From Prevotellaceae bacterium MN60 (GTDB lineage Bacteria; Bacteroidota; Bacteroidia; Bacteroidales; Bacteroidaceae): a stretch of 64,000 nt of DNA. Under the pieces are notes generated by a model that saw only the letters and a list, made by a program, of their open reading frames with translations, was not told the origin of the DNA and made no database searches. The DNA is taken from assembly GCA_900199555.1 (NCBI GenBank), contig FZQZ01000001.1, forward strand, positions 124,001-188,000, written 5' to 3'. Below, piece after piece: positions 41,813 through 51,438 of the stretch; positions within the stretch are counted from its first letter, which is position 1; each line of letters starts with the position of its first letter. Made by a program: the position numbers and the translations under genes.

Positions 41813-42702
41813 GCTTCGGCCTCCTTTTCTTTAGCGGGGTTAGCACCAGCGACGGAAGCGCTGGGCGCAGGTTTGGGTGCTGGGAAATTGACGGTGTGAA
41901 TAGAGCCTGTAGGACATACGGCCACACACTTGCGACACAGACGGCATCTGGTATGGTCGATATATGACACATTATTCTCTACCGTGATGGCGCCAAACGG
42001 GCACTCCTTCTCACACTTGCCACAACCGATACAGGCAGCCTTGCAGGCCTTCATAGCCACAGGACCTTTATCCTTGTTGACACAAGAGACAAACACTCTC
42101 CTACCCTTTGGTCCCTTCTTGCGAAGTTCAATGATGCTACGCGGACAAGCCTTGGTGCAAGCGCCACATGCCACACATTTCTCTTCATCAACCTCAGGGA
42201 GACCTGTTTGCGGATTCAGATGGATGGCGTCAAACTGGCAGGCAGCAACGCAATCGCCACAACCAAGACAACCAAAGCCACAGGCCGTCTCTCCAGCGCC
42301 ACAGGCATGCATGGCAGCACAGGTGCGAAGACCATTATATTCTGCTATTTTGGGACGGAGGTCGCAGGTGCCATTACAACGAACAACGGCAATCATCGGT
42401 TCTCCATTGGCAACAGCCATACCCAACAGGTCGGCTACCTTGCCCATCACCTCCTGTCCACCAACAGGACACATCAGTCCGTCAAGGCTACCAGCATCGG
42501 CACCTTTCACCAAGGCATCGGCCAGTGCGCTACATCCAGCAAATCCGCATCCGCCACAGTTGGCACCGGGCAGCGTCTCTGTAACCTGCGCAATACGCGG
42601 GTCTTCATAGACGGCGAATTTCTTGGAGCAAACAAATAGCACTAGAGCTGCTATCAGTGCGATGGCACCCAATACTGCTATTGCTATCAAAACGAAATCC
42701 AT
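41809..42702 (-). CDS. rnfB: electron transport complex subunit RnfB
   Basis: A 297-residue ferredoxin-accepting subunit: an N-terminal membrane helix (LIAIAVLGAIALIAALVLFV), then the four-Cys 4Fe-4S domain (LPGANCGGCGFAGCSALADA...CPVGG), followed by several ferredoxin repeats: CGDCVAACQFDAI, CVACGACTKACPRSI, CIGCGKCEKECPFGA and CRLCRKCVAVCPTGS. A Pro/Ala-rich tail ends the protein. It follows the RseC-like gene by 24 bases and overlaps rnfC. Confidence 0.96.
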   Translation of the reverse strand: MDFVLIAIAVLGAIALIAALVLFVCSKKFAVYEDPRIAQVTETLPGANCGGCGFAGCSALADALVKGADAGSLDGLMCPVGGQEVMGKVADLLGMAVANGEPMIAVVRCNGTCDLRPKIAEYNGLRTCAAMHACGAGETACGFGCLGCGDCVAACQFDAIHLNPQTGLPEVDEEKCVACGACTKACPRSIIELRKKGPKGRRVFVSCVNKDKGPVAMKACKAACIGCGKCEKECPFGAITVENNVSYIDHTRCRLCRKCVAVCPTGSIHTVNFPAPKPAPSASVAGANPAKEKEAEA

Positions 42703-42726
42703 AAATCAATATTTGTTTAGTTTATA

Positions 42727-43137
42727 TTATTCAATTGAAAAGGCCAACTGCTGACTCATCTTGTCGCGCATGAGCCAAAGTACCATATAATAAGGTATAA
42801 GGGATGCAAGTGCACAAAGTGCTGCCCAGCCCTCATGAGCTGTCAACAACCACGTGAGGAACAATACGACAACGAGCAAGAGAAAGGGAAAGCCAAAGCC
42901 CCACAACAATGCACGAGCAGCCACCTGCCCAGTGGTAGTAACCACCACAGCCTGTCCGATGCTATAGGCTGCAACATCATCGCAGTAAACATCGATGATT
43001 TTCTCTTTGGACTCTGCTGCATTGCAATAGCCTGCCACTTTACAAGCAGCACAGGCAGAAGTCTGGGTGATACGAATATGTACACAACCATCCTCTATCG
43101 ATTCTACAACCCCCGAATGACGTATGATATGATTCAT
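42727..43137 (-). CDS. RseC/MucC-family (SoxR-reducing system) protein
   Basis: I start at ATG 43137 (MNHIIRHSGVVESIEDGCVH), giving 136 residues; the -7 box at 43166-43173 rules out the upstream frame. RseC features: an N-terminal domain with Cys residues (TSACAACKVAGYCNAAE) that may bind a metal cluster, and two membrane helices (ALLWGFGFPFLLLVVVLFLTWLL; AALCALASLIPYYMVLWLM). RseC-like genes often lead RNF operons in Bacteroidetes, where the protein probably helps assembly or regulates electron flow. Confidence 0.9.
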   Translation of the reverse strand: MNHIIRHSGVVESIEDGCVHIRITQTSACAACKVAGYCNAAESKEKIIDVYCDDVAAYSIGQAVVVTTTGQVAARALLWGFGFPFLLLVVVLFLTWLLTAHEGWAALCALASLIPYYMVLWLMRDKMSQQLAFSIE

Positions 43138-43165
43138 CGGCTTGTTTTTCTCAAAAATGTAGATG

Positions 43166-43173
43166 CAAAGATA
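43166..43173 (-). promoter_or_regulatory. -7 box of the rseC-rnf operon
   Basis: TATCTTTG on the minus strand, 28 bases before the ATG at 43137. No TTTG at the proper distance upstream. Confidence 0.5.
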
Positions 43174-43234
43174 CGAAGAAATTAAGAATAATGGGATAAG
43201 AAATAAGAAATATTTCAAAAAAATGTCGTAATCG

Positions 43235-43266
43235 TTTGCAATTATCACATCTTTTTCTTACTTTTG
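43235..43266 (+). promoter_or_regulatory. promoter of the acidic small protein
   Basis: TTTG (43235-43238), 20 bases, TACTTTTG (43259-43266), leader about 22 bases to the ATG at 43293. It diverges from the rnf operon promoter. Confidence 0.8.
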
Positions 43267-43292
43267 TATCGTCAATAAAAATCAAAGTACGC

Positions 43293-43733
43293 ATGAAAGC
43301 AACAGAACAAACATTGCAAGAGGTAGATAGAGCCATTCGTAAAGTGGCTGAAAAATTCCCATCGTCAGAAGAAGCAACAATGTTGACAGATATTCATCTG
43401 CGCGTGAGTCAAGACTCTGGTGAATTGTTGGCTTATGATGACGACGACAACGAGATTAACCGTTGTGTTGTAGAGCAATGGATAGAAAACAAAGACGATG
43501 ATTTCTATCAGCATGTTGCAGCCACACTGCGTGCTTCTCTGCTAAAGCAGAAAGAGAAAATTGAGCAGATGTCTATCCTAAAGCCCTACTCTTTTGTATT
43601 AGAAGATGACGATAAAGAGACTATAGAGGAACTTTATCTCGTAGATGACGATACGGTCATCCTACAAGAAGAGCTCATGGCAGGACTCAACAAAGACCTC
43701 GATGATTTTCTAGATCATCTGCTGAAGGAATAA
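43293..43733 (+). CDS. acidic protein of unknown function
   Basis: The start at 43293 (MKATEQTLQEVDRAIRKVAE) is chosen because the promoter -7 box at 43259-43266 lies inside the longer frame. The product has 146 residues, very acidic, cytoplasmic, with no membrane segment or signal. Segments such as LAYDDDDNEINRCVVEQWI and FVLEDDDKETIEELYLVDDDT suggest a mixed alpha/beta fold. I recognise no family. It stands alone between divergent and convergent neighbours. Confidence 0.75.
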   Translation: MKATEQTLQEVDRAIRKVAEKFPSSEEATMLTDIHLRVSQDSGELLAYDDDDNEINRCVVEQWIENKDDDFYQHVAATLRASLLKQKEKIEQMSILKPYSFVLEDDDKETIEELYLVDDDTVILQEELMAGLNKDLDDFLDHLLKE

Positions 43734-43802
43734 TTATCCACGAAAAGAGTTACAAGTACCAGTAAGGTATTTCTGACTAAAAAGAGGTTTAGAGCACAAG
43801 GA

Positions 43803-44087
43803 TTAGTAGTGATGGGAATCGCCAAGACTTTCGCCCGTCATAATTCTATCTAACTCATCCATAGCCTCATCGTCAGACATATTCGTGATGTCATCAGGGA
43901 CATCAGCAACGCTGTCACTTATCTGTAACTCTTCATCCCAATCCATATTGACAGAGTCCACATCGTTAACGAGCGATGTATCAACAGGGAGGAATTCCAT
44001 CTCTGTAGAAGCCTTGCGTGACTCACAGGCGCTAAATAAAACCATTATAAGAAAAAGAATGGTCAGGGTTTTCATTGTTGTTTTCAT
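43803..44087 (-). CDS. small acidic lipoprotein
   Basis: A 94-residue predicted lipoprotein: signal TLTILFLIMVLFSAC with acylated Cys21, then an Asp/Glu/Ser-rich tail (DSVNMDWDEELQISDSVAD) with no recognisable domain. ATG 44087 or 44075 could both be the start. It begins 5 bases after the stop of the glucosaminidase gene, so it is co-transcribed with it and may assist that enzyme in the envelope. Confidence 0.75.
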   Translation of the reverse strand: MKTTMKTLTILFLIMVLFSACESRKASTEMEFLPVDTSLVNDVDSVNMDWDEELQISDSVADVPDDITNMSDDEAMDELDRIMTGESLGDSHHY

Positions 44088-44092
44088 TTCTA

Positions 44093-45019
44093 TTATCTAA
44101 TTCTTAGTTTATCTCCTACTTGAATCATATAGTCAGGAGCCAAGTCATTCATCTTATACAGATACTTCAGACGAATGCCAAAGCGCTGAGAGATGCTATA
44201 CATTGACTCACCTGCCTCTACCTTATATACATATCCTTTATACTCCTTAGGAGCACTGCGACGCTTTTTCTTAAGCCATACGTAGTCACCCTCCTCAAGC
44301 GTATCATTCTTATCACGCTCGTTGAACTTAGCCAACTTACGGTAATCTACGCCTAAATCGGCACCAATAGTACGGAAGGTATCTCCCTTACGGGCAATCA
44401 CAAAGAAGTTATTATTGAAGGTCTGTACCTGATGAGATGCTGGTTGCGAAACGACTTGCTGTTGATGATGCTGATGACGTATTGGTTTATATTCCGTTGA
44501 CGGAGTTTCGCGGTCATACTTATCAAGACCATAGAGTTCTATAATCTCAATTAGACGAGTGGCATAAGTAGGACTGGTGGCATAACCACAGGATTTCAAG
44601 CCATAAGCCCATCCCTTATAGTCGGTCTTCTTCAGTTGGAAAAGACGACTATAACGCTGACTATTCTTGAGAAACAATGAATGGTCGACATAACTATCAA
44701 AGGCATTATCATAAGCACGAAAGCACTCTCCTTGGGCATCATCATCGTGATAAACCTTACGCCCTGTCCATCCGTTACATTTGATGCCGAAATGGTTGTT
44801 ACTCATACGAGCCAACTCACTTCTGCCTGCTCCGGATTCCAAGACACCTTGTGCCAACGTAATGCTGGCAGGAATACCATATTGGCGCATCTGACTAATG
44901 GCCATATCCTTATAGGTATCAAAATAATCCTGATATACCTTATTCCATGAAATAGGGTTTGAAAAGGCAGATAACAGGCTCAAAACTAGTAGACAAATAG
45001 AAAATATAGAGCGATTCAT
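44093..45019 (-). CDS. N-acetylglucosaminidase (GH73) with two LysM domains
   Basis: A 308-residue exported peptidoglycan hydrolase. The signal peptide (SIFSICLLVLSLLSAFS) is followed by a glucosaminidase domain at about 30-165: SITLAQGVLESGAGRSELA with catalytic Glu61, NNHFGIKC and YATSPTYATRLIEIIELYGL. Residues 205-255 (FFVIARKGDTFRTIGADLGV) and 262-308 (VYKVEAGESMYSISQRFGI) are LysM domains that bind glycan. A role in cell separation or turnover is likely. It is first in a two-gene operon with the small lipoprotein. Confidence 0.93.
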   Translation of the reverse strand: MNRSIFSICLLVLSLLSAFSNPISWNKVYQDYFDTYKDMAISQMRQYGIPASITLAQGVLESGAGRSELARMSNNHFGIKCNGWTGRKVYHDDDAQGECFRAYDNAFDSYVDHSLFLKNSQRYSRLFQLKKTDYKGWAYGLKSCGYATSPTYATRLIEIIELYGLDKYDRETPSTEYKPIRHQHHQQQVVSQPASHQVQTFNNNFFVIARKGDTFRTIGADLGVDYRKLAKFNERDKNDTLEEGDYVWLKKKRRSAPKEYKGYVYKVEAGESMYSISQRFGIRLKYLYKMNDLAPDYMIQVGDKLRIR

Positions 45020-45062
45020 GCTTTTTTTTCTCTTTTTGAGTGCAAAAATAAAGAAAAATAAT

Positions 45063-45070
45063 TATATTTG
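45063..45070 (+). promoter_or_regulatory. -7 box of cdd
   Basis: TATATTTG, 20 bases before the ATG at 45090. The nearest TTTG (45035-45038) is 24 bases upstream, slightly beyond normal spacing. Confidence 0.5.
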
Positions 45071-45089
45071 CAACAAAAATCAAAATATT

Positions 45090-45563
45090 ATGAAGGAACT
45101 AACACTAAAATCCACTATTCATGTAGCTGATTTCTCTGAACTAACCGATCAGGAACGTAAGCTTATTGAAGAGGCAAAAGCTGCAACTCATCACTCATAT
45201 GCGCCCTATTCACATTTCCATGTAGGAGCAGCACTCTTACTGAAGAATGGTATTATGGTACCAGGCTGTAATCAAGAGAATGCAGCATTCCCATCTGGCT
45301 TGTGTGCTGAGCGTTCAGCCATCTTTGCAGCTGGTGCACAATATCCGGATCAGGCAGTAACAATGTTGGCTATTGCAGTAAGAAATAGTAAAGGGGAGTT
45401 TCTGGAAGAGCCCGCTAGCCCATGTGGTTCATGCCGTCAAGTAATTATTGAAACAGAGACACGCTTCAAGCAGCCCGTGCGTATTTTGCTCTATGGCACA
45501 AAGCATACATACGTAATGGATGGTATTAAAGAACTGATGCCACTATCGTTTACTGAGTTTTAG
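45090..45563 (+). CDS. cdd: cytidine deaminase
   Basis: Deaminates cytidine and deoxycytidine in pyrimidine salvage. The start is ATG 45090 (MKELTLKSTIHVADFSEL), as the -7 box at 45063-45070 excludes earlier starts; 157 residues. Zinc ligands are Cys72 (SGLCAERSA, with catalytic Glu74), Cys112 and Cys115 (SPCGSCRQ). SYAPYSHFHVGAAL is the substrate-binding motif. The length fits the tetrameric short class. The 3' end overlaps the convergent TetR gene by 14 bases. Confidence 0.96.
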   Translation: MKELTLKSTIHVADFSELTDQERKLIEEAKAATHHSYAPYSHFHVGAALLLKNGIMVPGCNQENAAFPSGLCAERSAIFAAGAQYPDQAVTMLAIAVRNSKGEFLEEPASPCGSCRQVIIETETRFKQPVRILLYGTKHTYVMDGIKELMPLSFTEF

Positions 45564-46185
45564 TATTAGAGACAACCTCGTCAATCAGGCGTATGCCCTC
45601 CTCGGTACAGAGCCCGCGCAACGCAGTTAAGAAATAGTTGGAGAAGAGTTCTTCAATGCTATATTTTTGTATCAGTTGGTTAGACAGGATATATTGTCCG
45701 ATGGCATCGAACATGTGAGGAATCATATCATAGTTGACATCTGGTCTGAGGAATCCCTCTTCTACACCACGCTGCATGAAGGCAATAAAATCATCATGTG
45801 TATGTAATTTATTCTCCTTCATGTGAAGATCTAGTTTGGGATATTTAACAAGATCAATATAGAAAGCAGGATTCACGGCACGCACCTCTTCCATCTTCAT
45901 GCGATAGGCTTCAAGAATAATATCCATCACATGATGACCTGCCTCCGAATACTCTTTCAGCATTTCTTTCTTACGCTGCTCATAGACTTTGACACCCTCG
46001 AAAAGCAAAGTTTCCTTGTCTCTGAAGATTTCATAGAGCGTACGTTTTGATATGCCCAAAGCAGAAGCGATGTCGTCCATCCTTACACCACGAATACCAT
46101 GCATGGCAAATTCTTGCATAGCACACTCTATGATTCTACCTCTTAAAGAGGCTCTATAAGACGTTGTTTCTTTCAAAACTTGCAT
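45550..46185 (-). CDS. TetR-family transcriptional regulator
   Basis: A 211-residue repressor-type protein with an N-terminal TetR helix-turn-helix (IIECAMQEFAMHGIRGVRMDDIASALGISKRTLYEIFRDKETL, about residues 18-60) and a variable ligand domain. It is divergent from the malic enzyme gene (115 bases between start codons) and may control it and itself; this is inference from position. The effector is unknown. Confidence 0.9.
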   Translation of the reverse strand: MQVLKETTSYRASLRGRIIECAMQEFAMHGIRGVRMDDIASALGISKRTLYEIFRDKETLLFEGVKVYEQRKKEMLKEYSEAGHHVMDIILEAYRMKMEEVRAVNPAFYIDLVKYPKLDLHMKENKLHTHDDFIAFMQRGVEEGFLRPDVNYDMIPHMFDAIGQYILSNQLIQKYSIEELFSNYFLTALRGLCTEEGIRLIDEVVSNTKTQ

Positions 46186-46204
46186 AAATATAAATTTTAT
46201 GCTG

Positions 46205-46212
46205 CAAAGATA
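46205..46212 (-). promoter_or_regulatory. -7 box of the tetR gene
   Basis: TATCTTTG on the minus strand, 19 bases before the ATG at 46185; no clear -33 element. Confidence 0.45.
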
Positions 46213-46254
46213 CTAAAAAGATTAAAAAAAGGCACGCTTTTGCTGAGATTTTAT

Positions 46255-46262
46255 TACTTTTG
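46255..46262 (+). promoter_or_regulatory. -7 box of maeB
   Basis: TACTTTTG, 37 bases before the ATG at 46300. A TTTG at 46239-46242 is too close (12 bases), so the -33 element is unclear. Confidence 0.45.
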
Positions 46263-46299
46263 CGGAAGAAAAATCAGGTAACTGCAAATAAATTCACAA

Positions 46300-48600
46300 A
46301 TGGTAAAGATCTCAAAAGAAGCAGCTTTGCTTTATCACGAAGCTGGCCGTCCTGGCAAAATTGAAGTAAAGCCCACGAAGGCTTATCGTACACAAACAGA
46401 CCTCTCACTGGCATATTCGCCTGGTGTAGCCTACCCCTGTCTAGAGATTCAACAAACTCCTGACGATGCTTACAAATATACTGCAAAAGGTAATTTGGTG
46501 GCAGTAATCAGTAATGGAACTGCTGTACTGGGATTGGGCGATATTGGTGCCATGAGTGGCAAGCCCGTCATGGAAGGTAAAGGACTGCTCTTTAAGATTT
46601 ATGGTGGTATTGATGTATTTGATATTGAGGTTAACGAGAAAGACCCAGAGAAATTCTGCGAAGCAGTAGAGCGCATTGCTCCTACCTTCGGAGGTATCAA
46701 CCTAGAAGACATCAAAGCACCAGAATGTTTCTATATCGAAGAAAGACTGAAGCGCACGCTTGATATTCCTGTCATGCACGACGACCAGCATGGTACTGCT
46801 ATCATCAGTGCTGCCGGACTGAAGAATGCGCTGGAAGTAATCAAAAAGGATATCAGCAAAGTACGCATTGTAGTAAATGGTGCTGGTGCAGCAGCCATCT
46901 CTTGTACTAAGCTGTATATGGCTATCGGTGCTAAGAAAGAAAATATCGTTATGCTCGACTCTAAGGGTGTTATCTCTACGAGCCGTGAAGGTTTGAACGA
47001 GCAGAAAAAATTCTTTGCCACCTCACGTACCGACATCCACACATTGGAAGAGGCTGTAAAAGACGCAGATGTCTTTGTTGGTTTGTCAAAAGGTAACGTG
47101 CTAAGTCAGGATATGGTGAAGAGCATGGCTAAGGATCCTATCATCTTTGCACTGGCTAATCCTGTTCCTGAGATTTCTTATGAAGACGCGATGGCTGCTC
47201 GCCCCGATGTACTGATGTCAACAGGACGCACTGACTATCCCAACCAGATTAATAATGTTATCGGTTTCCCCTACATCTTCCGTGGAGCATTGGATGTACA
47301 CGCTACAGCTATCAACGAAGAGATGAAGTTGGCTGCTGTACATGCTATTGCAGACTTGGCAAAGAAACCAGTACCAGATGTAGTTAACGATGTATATAAG
47401 GTAAACAACCTGAAATTCGGACGCGACTACTTTATTCCAAAACCAGTAGACCCACGACTGATTTCAGAAGTGAGTGCAGCTGTTGCCAAAGCAGCTATCG
47501 AAAGTGGTGTAGCTCGTAAGCCAATTAAAAACTGGAACAAGTATAAGCAGTCGCTCAGCGTATTGCTGGGTCAGGAGACCAAGCTCACGCAGAAGCTCTA
47601 CGCCACTGCAGCAGCACATCCCCAACGTGTGGTCTTTGCCGAGGGCATACATCCCACCATGCTGAAGGCTGCCGTACAGGCTAAGGCTGAGGGTATCTGT
47701 CAGCCAATACTGTTGGGCAACGACGAGGTTATTACCAAACTGGCCAAGAAACTCGACCTCAATCTGGAGGGTATCGAGATTGTCAATCTGCGCCACCCTT
47801 CAGAGCAAGAGCGCCGCGAGCGCTATGCCCACATACTGGCAGAGAAGCGTCAGCGCGACGGATACACCTTCCAGGAGGCCAACGATAAGATGTTTGAGCG
47901 TAACTACTTCGGTATGATGATGGTAGAGACTGGCGAGGCCGATGCCTTCCTCACAGGTCTTTACACCAAGTATTCTAACACCATCAAGGTGGTCAACGAG
48001 GTTATCGGTATCCGTCCTGAGTACAAACACTTTGGTGCCATGCACATCATCAACTCACCCAAGGGCACGCTCTTCATCGGTGACACCTTGGTAAACGAAG
48101 ATCCTGATACAGAAACGCTCGTTGACATTGCTCAACTGATGGCTACCTCGGTGCGTTTCTTCAACGAGAAGCCAGTCATATCTATGATTAGCCACTCTAA
48201 CTTCGGCTCCAGCCAGAGCGTAGGAGCAAAGAAGGTGAAGTACGCTGTGGAGCAGATGCACGAACAATACCCCAACCTTCCCATTGATGGCGAAATGCAG
48301 TTAGGGTTTGCCCTCGACCGTGAGTTGCGCGATGCCGAATATGCCTTCAGTCGTCTGAAGGGTAAGGATGTCAACACATTGGTGTTCCCCAACCTCACCG
48401 CTGCCCGCTCCAGCTACAAGATGCTGCAGGCACTAAACAGCGACGTAGAGATTATCGGTCCGATACAGATGGGATTGAATAAGCCTATCCACTTTGTAGA
48501 CTTCGGAGCTTCTGTACGCGACGTAGTAAACATCGTAGCTGTTGCTAGCATTGATGCCTACGTGGATAAGATTAAGACCCGCATCAACGCAAATAAATAA
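46300..48600 (+). CDS. maeB: NADP-dependent malic enzyme with phosphotransacetylase-like domain
   Basis: A 766-residue enzyme converting malate to pyruvate and CO2. The N-terminal malic-enzyme part (1-425) has [15 protein letters not shown], the metal-site HDDQHGTA and dinucleotide-binding [11 protein letters not shown]. The C-terminal part (430-766) resembles phosphate acetyltransferase (ARSSYKMLQ and [13 protein letters not shown]); in MaeB-type enzymes this domain regulates activity by acetyl-CoA and does not catalyse. It links the TCA cycle to pyruvate and NADPH, which suits a succinate-producing anaerobe. Confidence 0.96.
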   Translation: MVKISKEAALLYHEAGRPGKIEVKPTKAYRTQTDLSLAYSPGVAYPCLEIQQTPDDAYKYTAKGNLVAVISNGTAVLGLGDIGAMSGKPVMEGKGLLFKIYGGIDVFDIEVNEKDPEKFCEAVERIAPTFGGINLEDIKAPECFYIEERLKRTLDIPVMHDDQHGTAIISAAGLKNALEVIKKDISKVRIVVNGAGAAAISCTKLYMAIGAKKENIVMLDSKGVISTSREGLNEQKKFFATSRTDIHTLEEAVKDADVFVGLSKGNVLSQDMVKSMAKDPIIFALANPVPEISYEDAMAARPDVLMSTGRTDYPNQINNVIGFPYIFRGALDVHATAINEEMKLAAVHAIADLAKKPVPDVVNDVYKVNNLKFGRDYFIPKPVDPRLISEVSAAVAKAAIESGVARKPIKNWNKYKQSLSVLLGQETKLTQKLYATAAAHPQRVVFAEGIHPTMLKAAVQAKAEGICQPILLGNDEVITKLAKKLDLNLEGIEIVNLRHPSEQERRERYAHILAEKRQRDGYTFQEANDKMFERNYFGMMMVETGEADAFLTGLYTKYSNTIKVVNEVIGIRPEYKHFGAMHIINSPKGTLFIGDTLVNEDPDTETLVDIAQLMATSVRFFNEKPVISMISHSNFGSSQSVGAKKVKYAVEQMHEQYPNLPIDGEMQLGFALDRELRDAEYAFSRLKGKDVNTLVFPNLTAARSSYKMLQALNSDVEIIGPIQMGLNKPIHFVDFGASVRDVVNIVAVASIDAYVDKIKTRINANK

Positions 48601-48609
48601 TTATTAGCG

Positions 48610-49602
48610 TTAACTGATTACATTAACAGCACCACAGTGGGGGCATTTGCCCCCCTGTTTTATTTTAGCCCCACATTGTCCACAATGGTAATGATAATGC
48701 GGATGACGTTGATAGCACCATACTGCAAAGGCTATATAGGCAATCAACAACAGGTAACCTATATAATATAATGTAAAGATACTGAATACGACATAATTGA
48801 CAGCACAAACGGCTACCAGTCCTGAAAGGTAGAGCAAGGCATCGAAAGATGATAACTGATGGAGTGCATCATCAACAGCAGCAACAGTAACAATGATAAT
48901 AGCCCACACAGACGCGACAAATAATCCTAGATGAAGAGGGAGGGCAAAAGGATTGAGTGATGGATGAAAATAGTAATGACGCCAAGACTCGGCACCAAAC
49001 ATCTGAATGGAAGCATAGAGTGTGGCTGACACTGCTATCAACAAACATAAGGCTGTAGGATAGAAAGAGTCTATGTCGTTAAAATGAACGATATAGGCAC
49101 GACGACGGAACAATTTGCGCATCGCATAAGCACCACATACCAACACAAAAATCGCCATAAACACCAAGAGGTGGGTATTAGAGAAAAGGTCGATAAACTG
49201 TGAGATAGGGTCATCAGGAGACACTCCTTGCAGCAAATCGCTCTCACGAATCCATCCTTGTGTAATCTGGTCGCGAGCCACCTTTACCCATACCGAGTCT
49301 ATACTATCAGTGGGAACCATACGTATATCTGCCACCACGACACGTTCCCCTCTGACAATATAAAGCGTATCAAAAGCCATATCCGGCAACGCATCAGCAA
49401 GTGGAAGCTGACGCGCTGTTACCATAAAATTATAGTTTTGCGTATAATGATGTGTCGTTGAGAAAGAGATAGAGTCTATCTGTTGTTTTGTCAGATCCCA
49501 AGCATCAGGAGTCTGCTGTCCGTGATTATAACAGGATAGGAGTAAGAAGGTAAAAAGGTATAAGGGTAAAATGCGTTTACCCCATCCTATTACTTTTATC
49601 AT
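48610..49602 (-). CDS. lipoprotein-like membrane protein with SH3-like and zinc-ribbon domains
   Basis: The likely start is ATG 49602 (MIKVIGWGKRILPLYLFTFL), 330 residues; ATG 49617 is also possible. The N-terminal signal ends with LLLSC, a lipobox. Residues about 80-130 resemble a bacterial SH3 domain (YIVRGERVVVADIR...WVKVARDQITQGWIRESDLL). Five membrane helices follow, and the C-terminus carries a zinc ribbon CGQC...CPHC. The mix of periplasmic SH3 and cytoplasmic ribbon is unusual. It ends the long minus-strand run that includes the kinase cassette, whose members also carry zinc ribbons. Confidence 0.7.
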   Translation of the reverse strand: MIKVIGWGKRILPLYLFTFLLLSCYNHGQQTPDAWDLTKQQIDSISFSTTHHYTQNYNFMVTARQLPLADALPDMAFDTLYIVRGERVVVADIRMVPTDSIDSVWVKVARDQITQGWIRESDLLQGVSPDDPISQFIDLFSNTHLLVFMAIFVLVCGAYAMRKLFRRRAYIVHFNDIDSFYPTALCLLIAVSATLYASIQMFGAESWRHYYFHPSLNPFALPLHLGLFVASVWAIIIVTVAAVDDALHQLSSFDALLYLSGLVAVCAVNYVVFSIFTLYYIGYLLLIAYIAFAVWCYQRHPHYHYHCGQCGAKIKQGGKCPHCGAVNVIS

Positions 49603-49641
49603 CGTATTGTACAACATCTATTACCTCTTTATTTTACTCTT

Positions 49642-51435
49642 TTACCTTTCCCAAACATTCATCAGGCAGTGCTTACAATCAAACTCCAAACGGAACGTAC
49701 GACCATCACCTAAGCGTAAGGAAAGTGGCTCTTTCCATTGTGGTTTACGACCACCATTCTTCACACAATATCCCAAAGCATAACGCAGGCAATGACGACA
49801 CTGCATGAGTGGACCATTAGCTGGTTTTAACTCATAAGCTGTCAGTGACTTCACACCATAGAACTGCTGGGCCTGCTGATTAGAGATATTATATAAATAC
49901 GGATAATCGTAGAGAGGGGCGACTGCGTGGGAATCAATATTAGCATTCACTCTGATAATACTAGGATTACTCTTGATGCTATTTATTTTCTCTACCCACT
50001 GACGACGCATATCTGCTAAAAGACTACTAGGAATAAACCAATTGAAATCATCAGCAAGCTCTACTCTACTACATTCATAAGGCGTACCACCTAGTTTAGA
50101 CAACTGGCGATAGATATTCTCTCGTGGTGACTTCTCAGCCATCTGATGTTCACAAGCAACATCAACTGTGACATCTAATGCACTCAACGAAAAGCCATTT
50201 TCTGTTTCTTTCAAAGAAAATGTCATCGGAATCTTACGCACACTACTCTGACGAGCCAGCTGGCGCTCGAACTCCATATCATTGTTACGATAAAGTGCAA
50301 GACCTGGACGAAGATTCTTAGGCATCTGTTGGGGAAACAAGCGGTTTCCCTCTGCACGATTGACGCGAAAACCTTCCAACTCGCCATCACGATTGATAAA
50401 GCACAACCCGTCTCCATTGGCAAAGGCAGCAGTACCAGCCACATTAAATGAATCGCGACGCAACTCCTTCACCGTACCCACATACTCGCCCATAGCCTTG
50501 GGTGTATCGGGCGAGAAGATGTCAGGCTGACGACCATGAAGGAAATAGGTGGTAAAGCCGCGATTGAAAGTCTTCTTCAGATTGGGTGTAAACGAATAGG
50601 TACAATGACCTTGCGAAGCACGACAGTACTCTTGTGGATGCTTGGCAATAATAGCATCCAACTTTTGACTATAAGCTGCTACGACATTCTTTACATAAGT
50701 GATATCCTTGAGGCGTCCCTCAATCTTAAACGAGCAAGCACCAGCCTGTATCAGTTCTTCTAGATGTGCATACTGATTTAAGTCTTTCAAAGACAAGAGG
50801 TAACGCTGATGTTCCAACTCATTTCCATCAGCATCAAGCAAGTCGAACTTCATGCGACAAATCTGAGCGCAAGCACCACGATTGGCAGAGCGACCAAACA
50901 AGCACTGAGAAGCATAACACTGTCCACTATAGCTAACACACAAGGCTCCATGAACAAAGACCTCTAACTCTACATCAGGAACTTGCTGATGAATGGCAGT
51001 AATCTCATCAACAGATAATTCGCGTGCCAAAACAATACGACGGAATCCTAATGAGCGTAACCACTTCACCTTCTCAACAGTACGGTTATCTGTCTGTGTA
51101 GAAGCATGTAATGCAATAGGTGGCAACTGCATCTTGAGTAAGCCCATATCCTGAACAAGGATAGCATCTACCCTAGCCTCATAGAGTTGTTCTATCAGTT
51201 GACGGGTTGCCTCTAATTCATTATCATATATAATAGTGTTTACCGTCACATAGACTTTAACACCAAACTGATGAGCATAGTCACATAGTTGACGGATGTC
51301 ATCGACACTATTACCTGCTGCCACACGAGCGCCAAAGCGTACGGCACCGATATAGACGGCATCGGCACCGTGGTCGACAGCAGCAATGCCACATGCTAAA
51401 TTCTTGGCAGGTGCTAATAGTTCAAGTTTTCTCAT
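49642..51435 (-). CDS. peptidase U32 family protein (TrhP-like)
   Basis: A 597-residue U32-family protein. Members of this family (TrhP/RlhA type) are needed for tRNA or rRNA cytidine/uridine hydroxylation and bind an Fe-S cluster. The TIM-barrel start ELLAPAKNLACGIAAVDHGADAVYIG and the family signature EVFVHGALCVSYSGQCYASQ are present; the Cys set in SGQCYASQCLFG...RGACAQICRM suits the cluster. A C-terminal extension carries more Cys pairs (CRHCLRYALGYC; CKHC). The gene starts 3 bases after metA. Confidence 0.88.
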   Translation of the reverse strand: MRKLELLAPAKNLACGIAAVDHGADAVYIGAVRFGARVAAGNSVDDIRQLCDYAHQFGVKVYVTVNTIIYDNELEATRQLIEQLYEARVDAILVQDMGLLKMQLPPIALHASTQTDNRTVEKVKWLRSLGFRRIVLARELSVDEITAIHQQVPDVELEVFVHGALCVSYSGQCYASQCLFGRSANRGACAQICRMKFDLLDADGNELEHQRYLLSLKDLNQYAHLEELIQAGACSFKIEGRLKDITYVKNVVAAYSQKLDAIIAKHPQEYCRASQGHCTYSFTPNLKKTFNRGFTTYFLHGRQPDIFSPDTPKAMGEYVGTVKELRRDSFNVAGTAAFANGDGLCFINRDGELEGFRVNRAEGNRLFPQQMPKNLRPGLALYRNNDMEFERQLARQSSVRKIPMTFSLKETENGFSLSALDVTVDVACEHQMAEKSPRENIYRQLSKLGGTPYECSRVELADDFNWFIPSSLLADMRRQWVEKINSIKSNPSIIRVNANIDSHAVAPLYDYPYLYNISNQQAQQFYGVKSLTAYELKPANGPLMQCRHCLRYALGYCVKNGGRKPQWKEPLSLRLGDGRTFRLEFDCKHCLMNVWER

Positions 51436-51438
51436 CCG

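Noticed and set aside
43236..43292. 19-codon upstream extension of the acidic protein gene
   Set aside because: It overlaps the promoter (43235-43266); the ATG at 43293 is the first after the transcription start.
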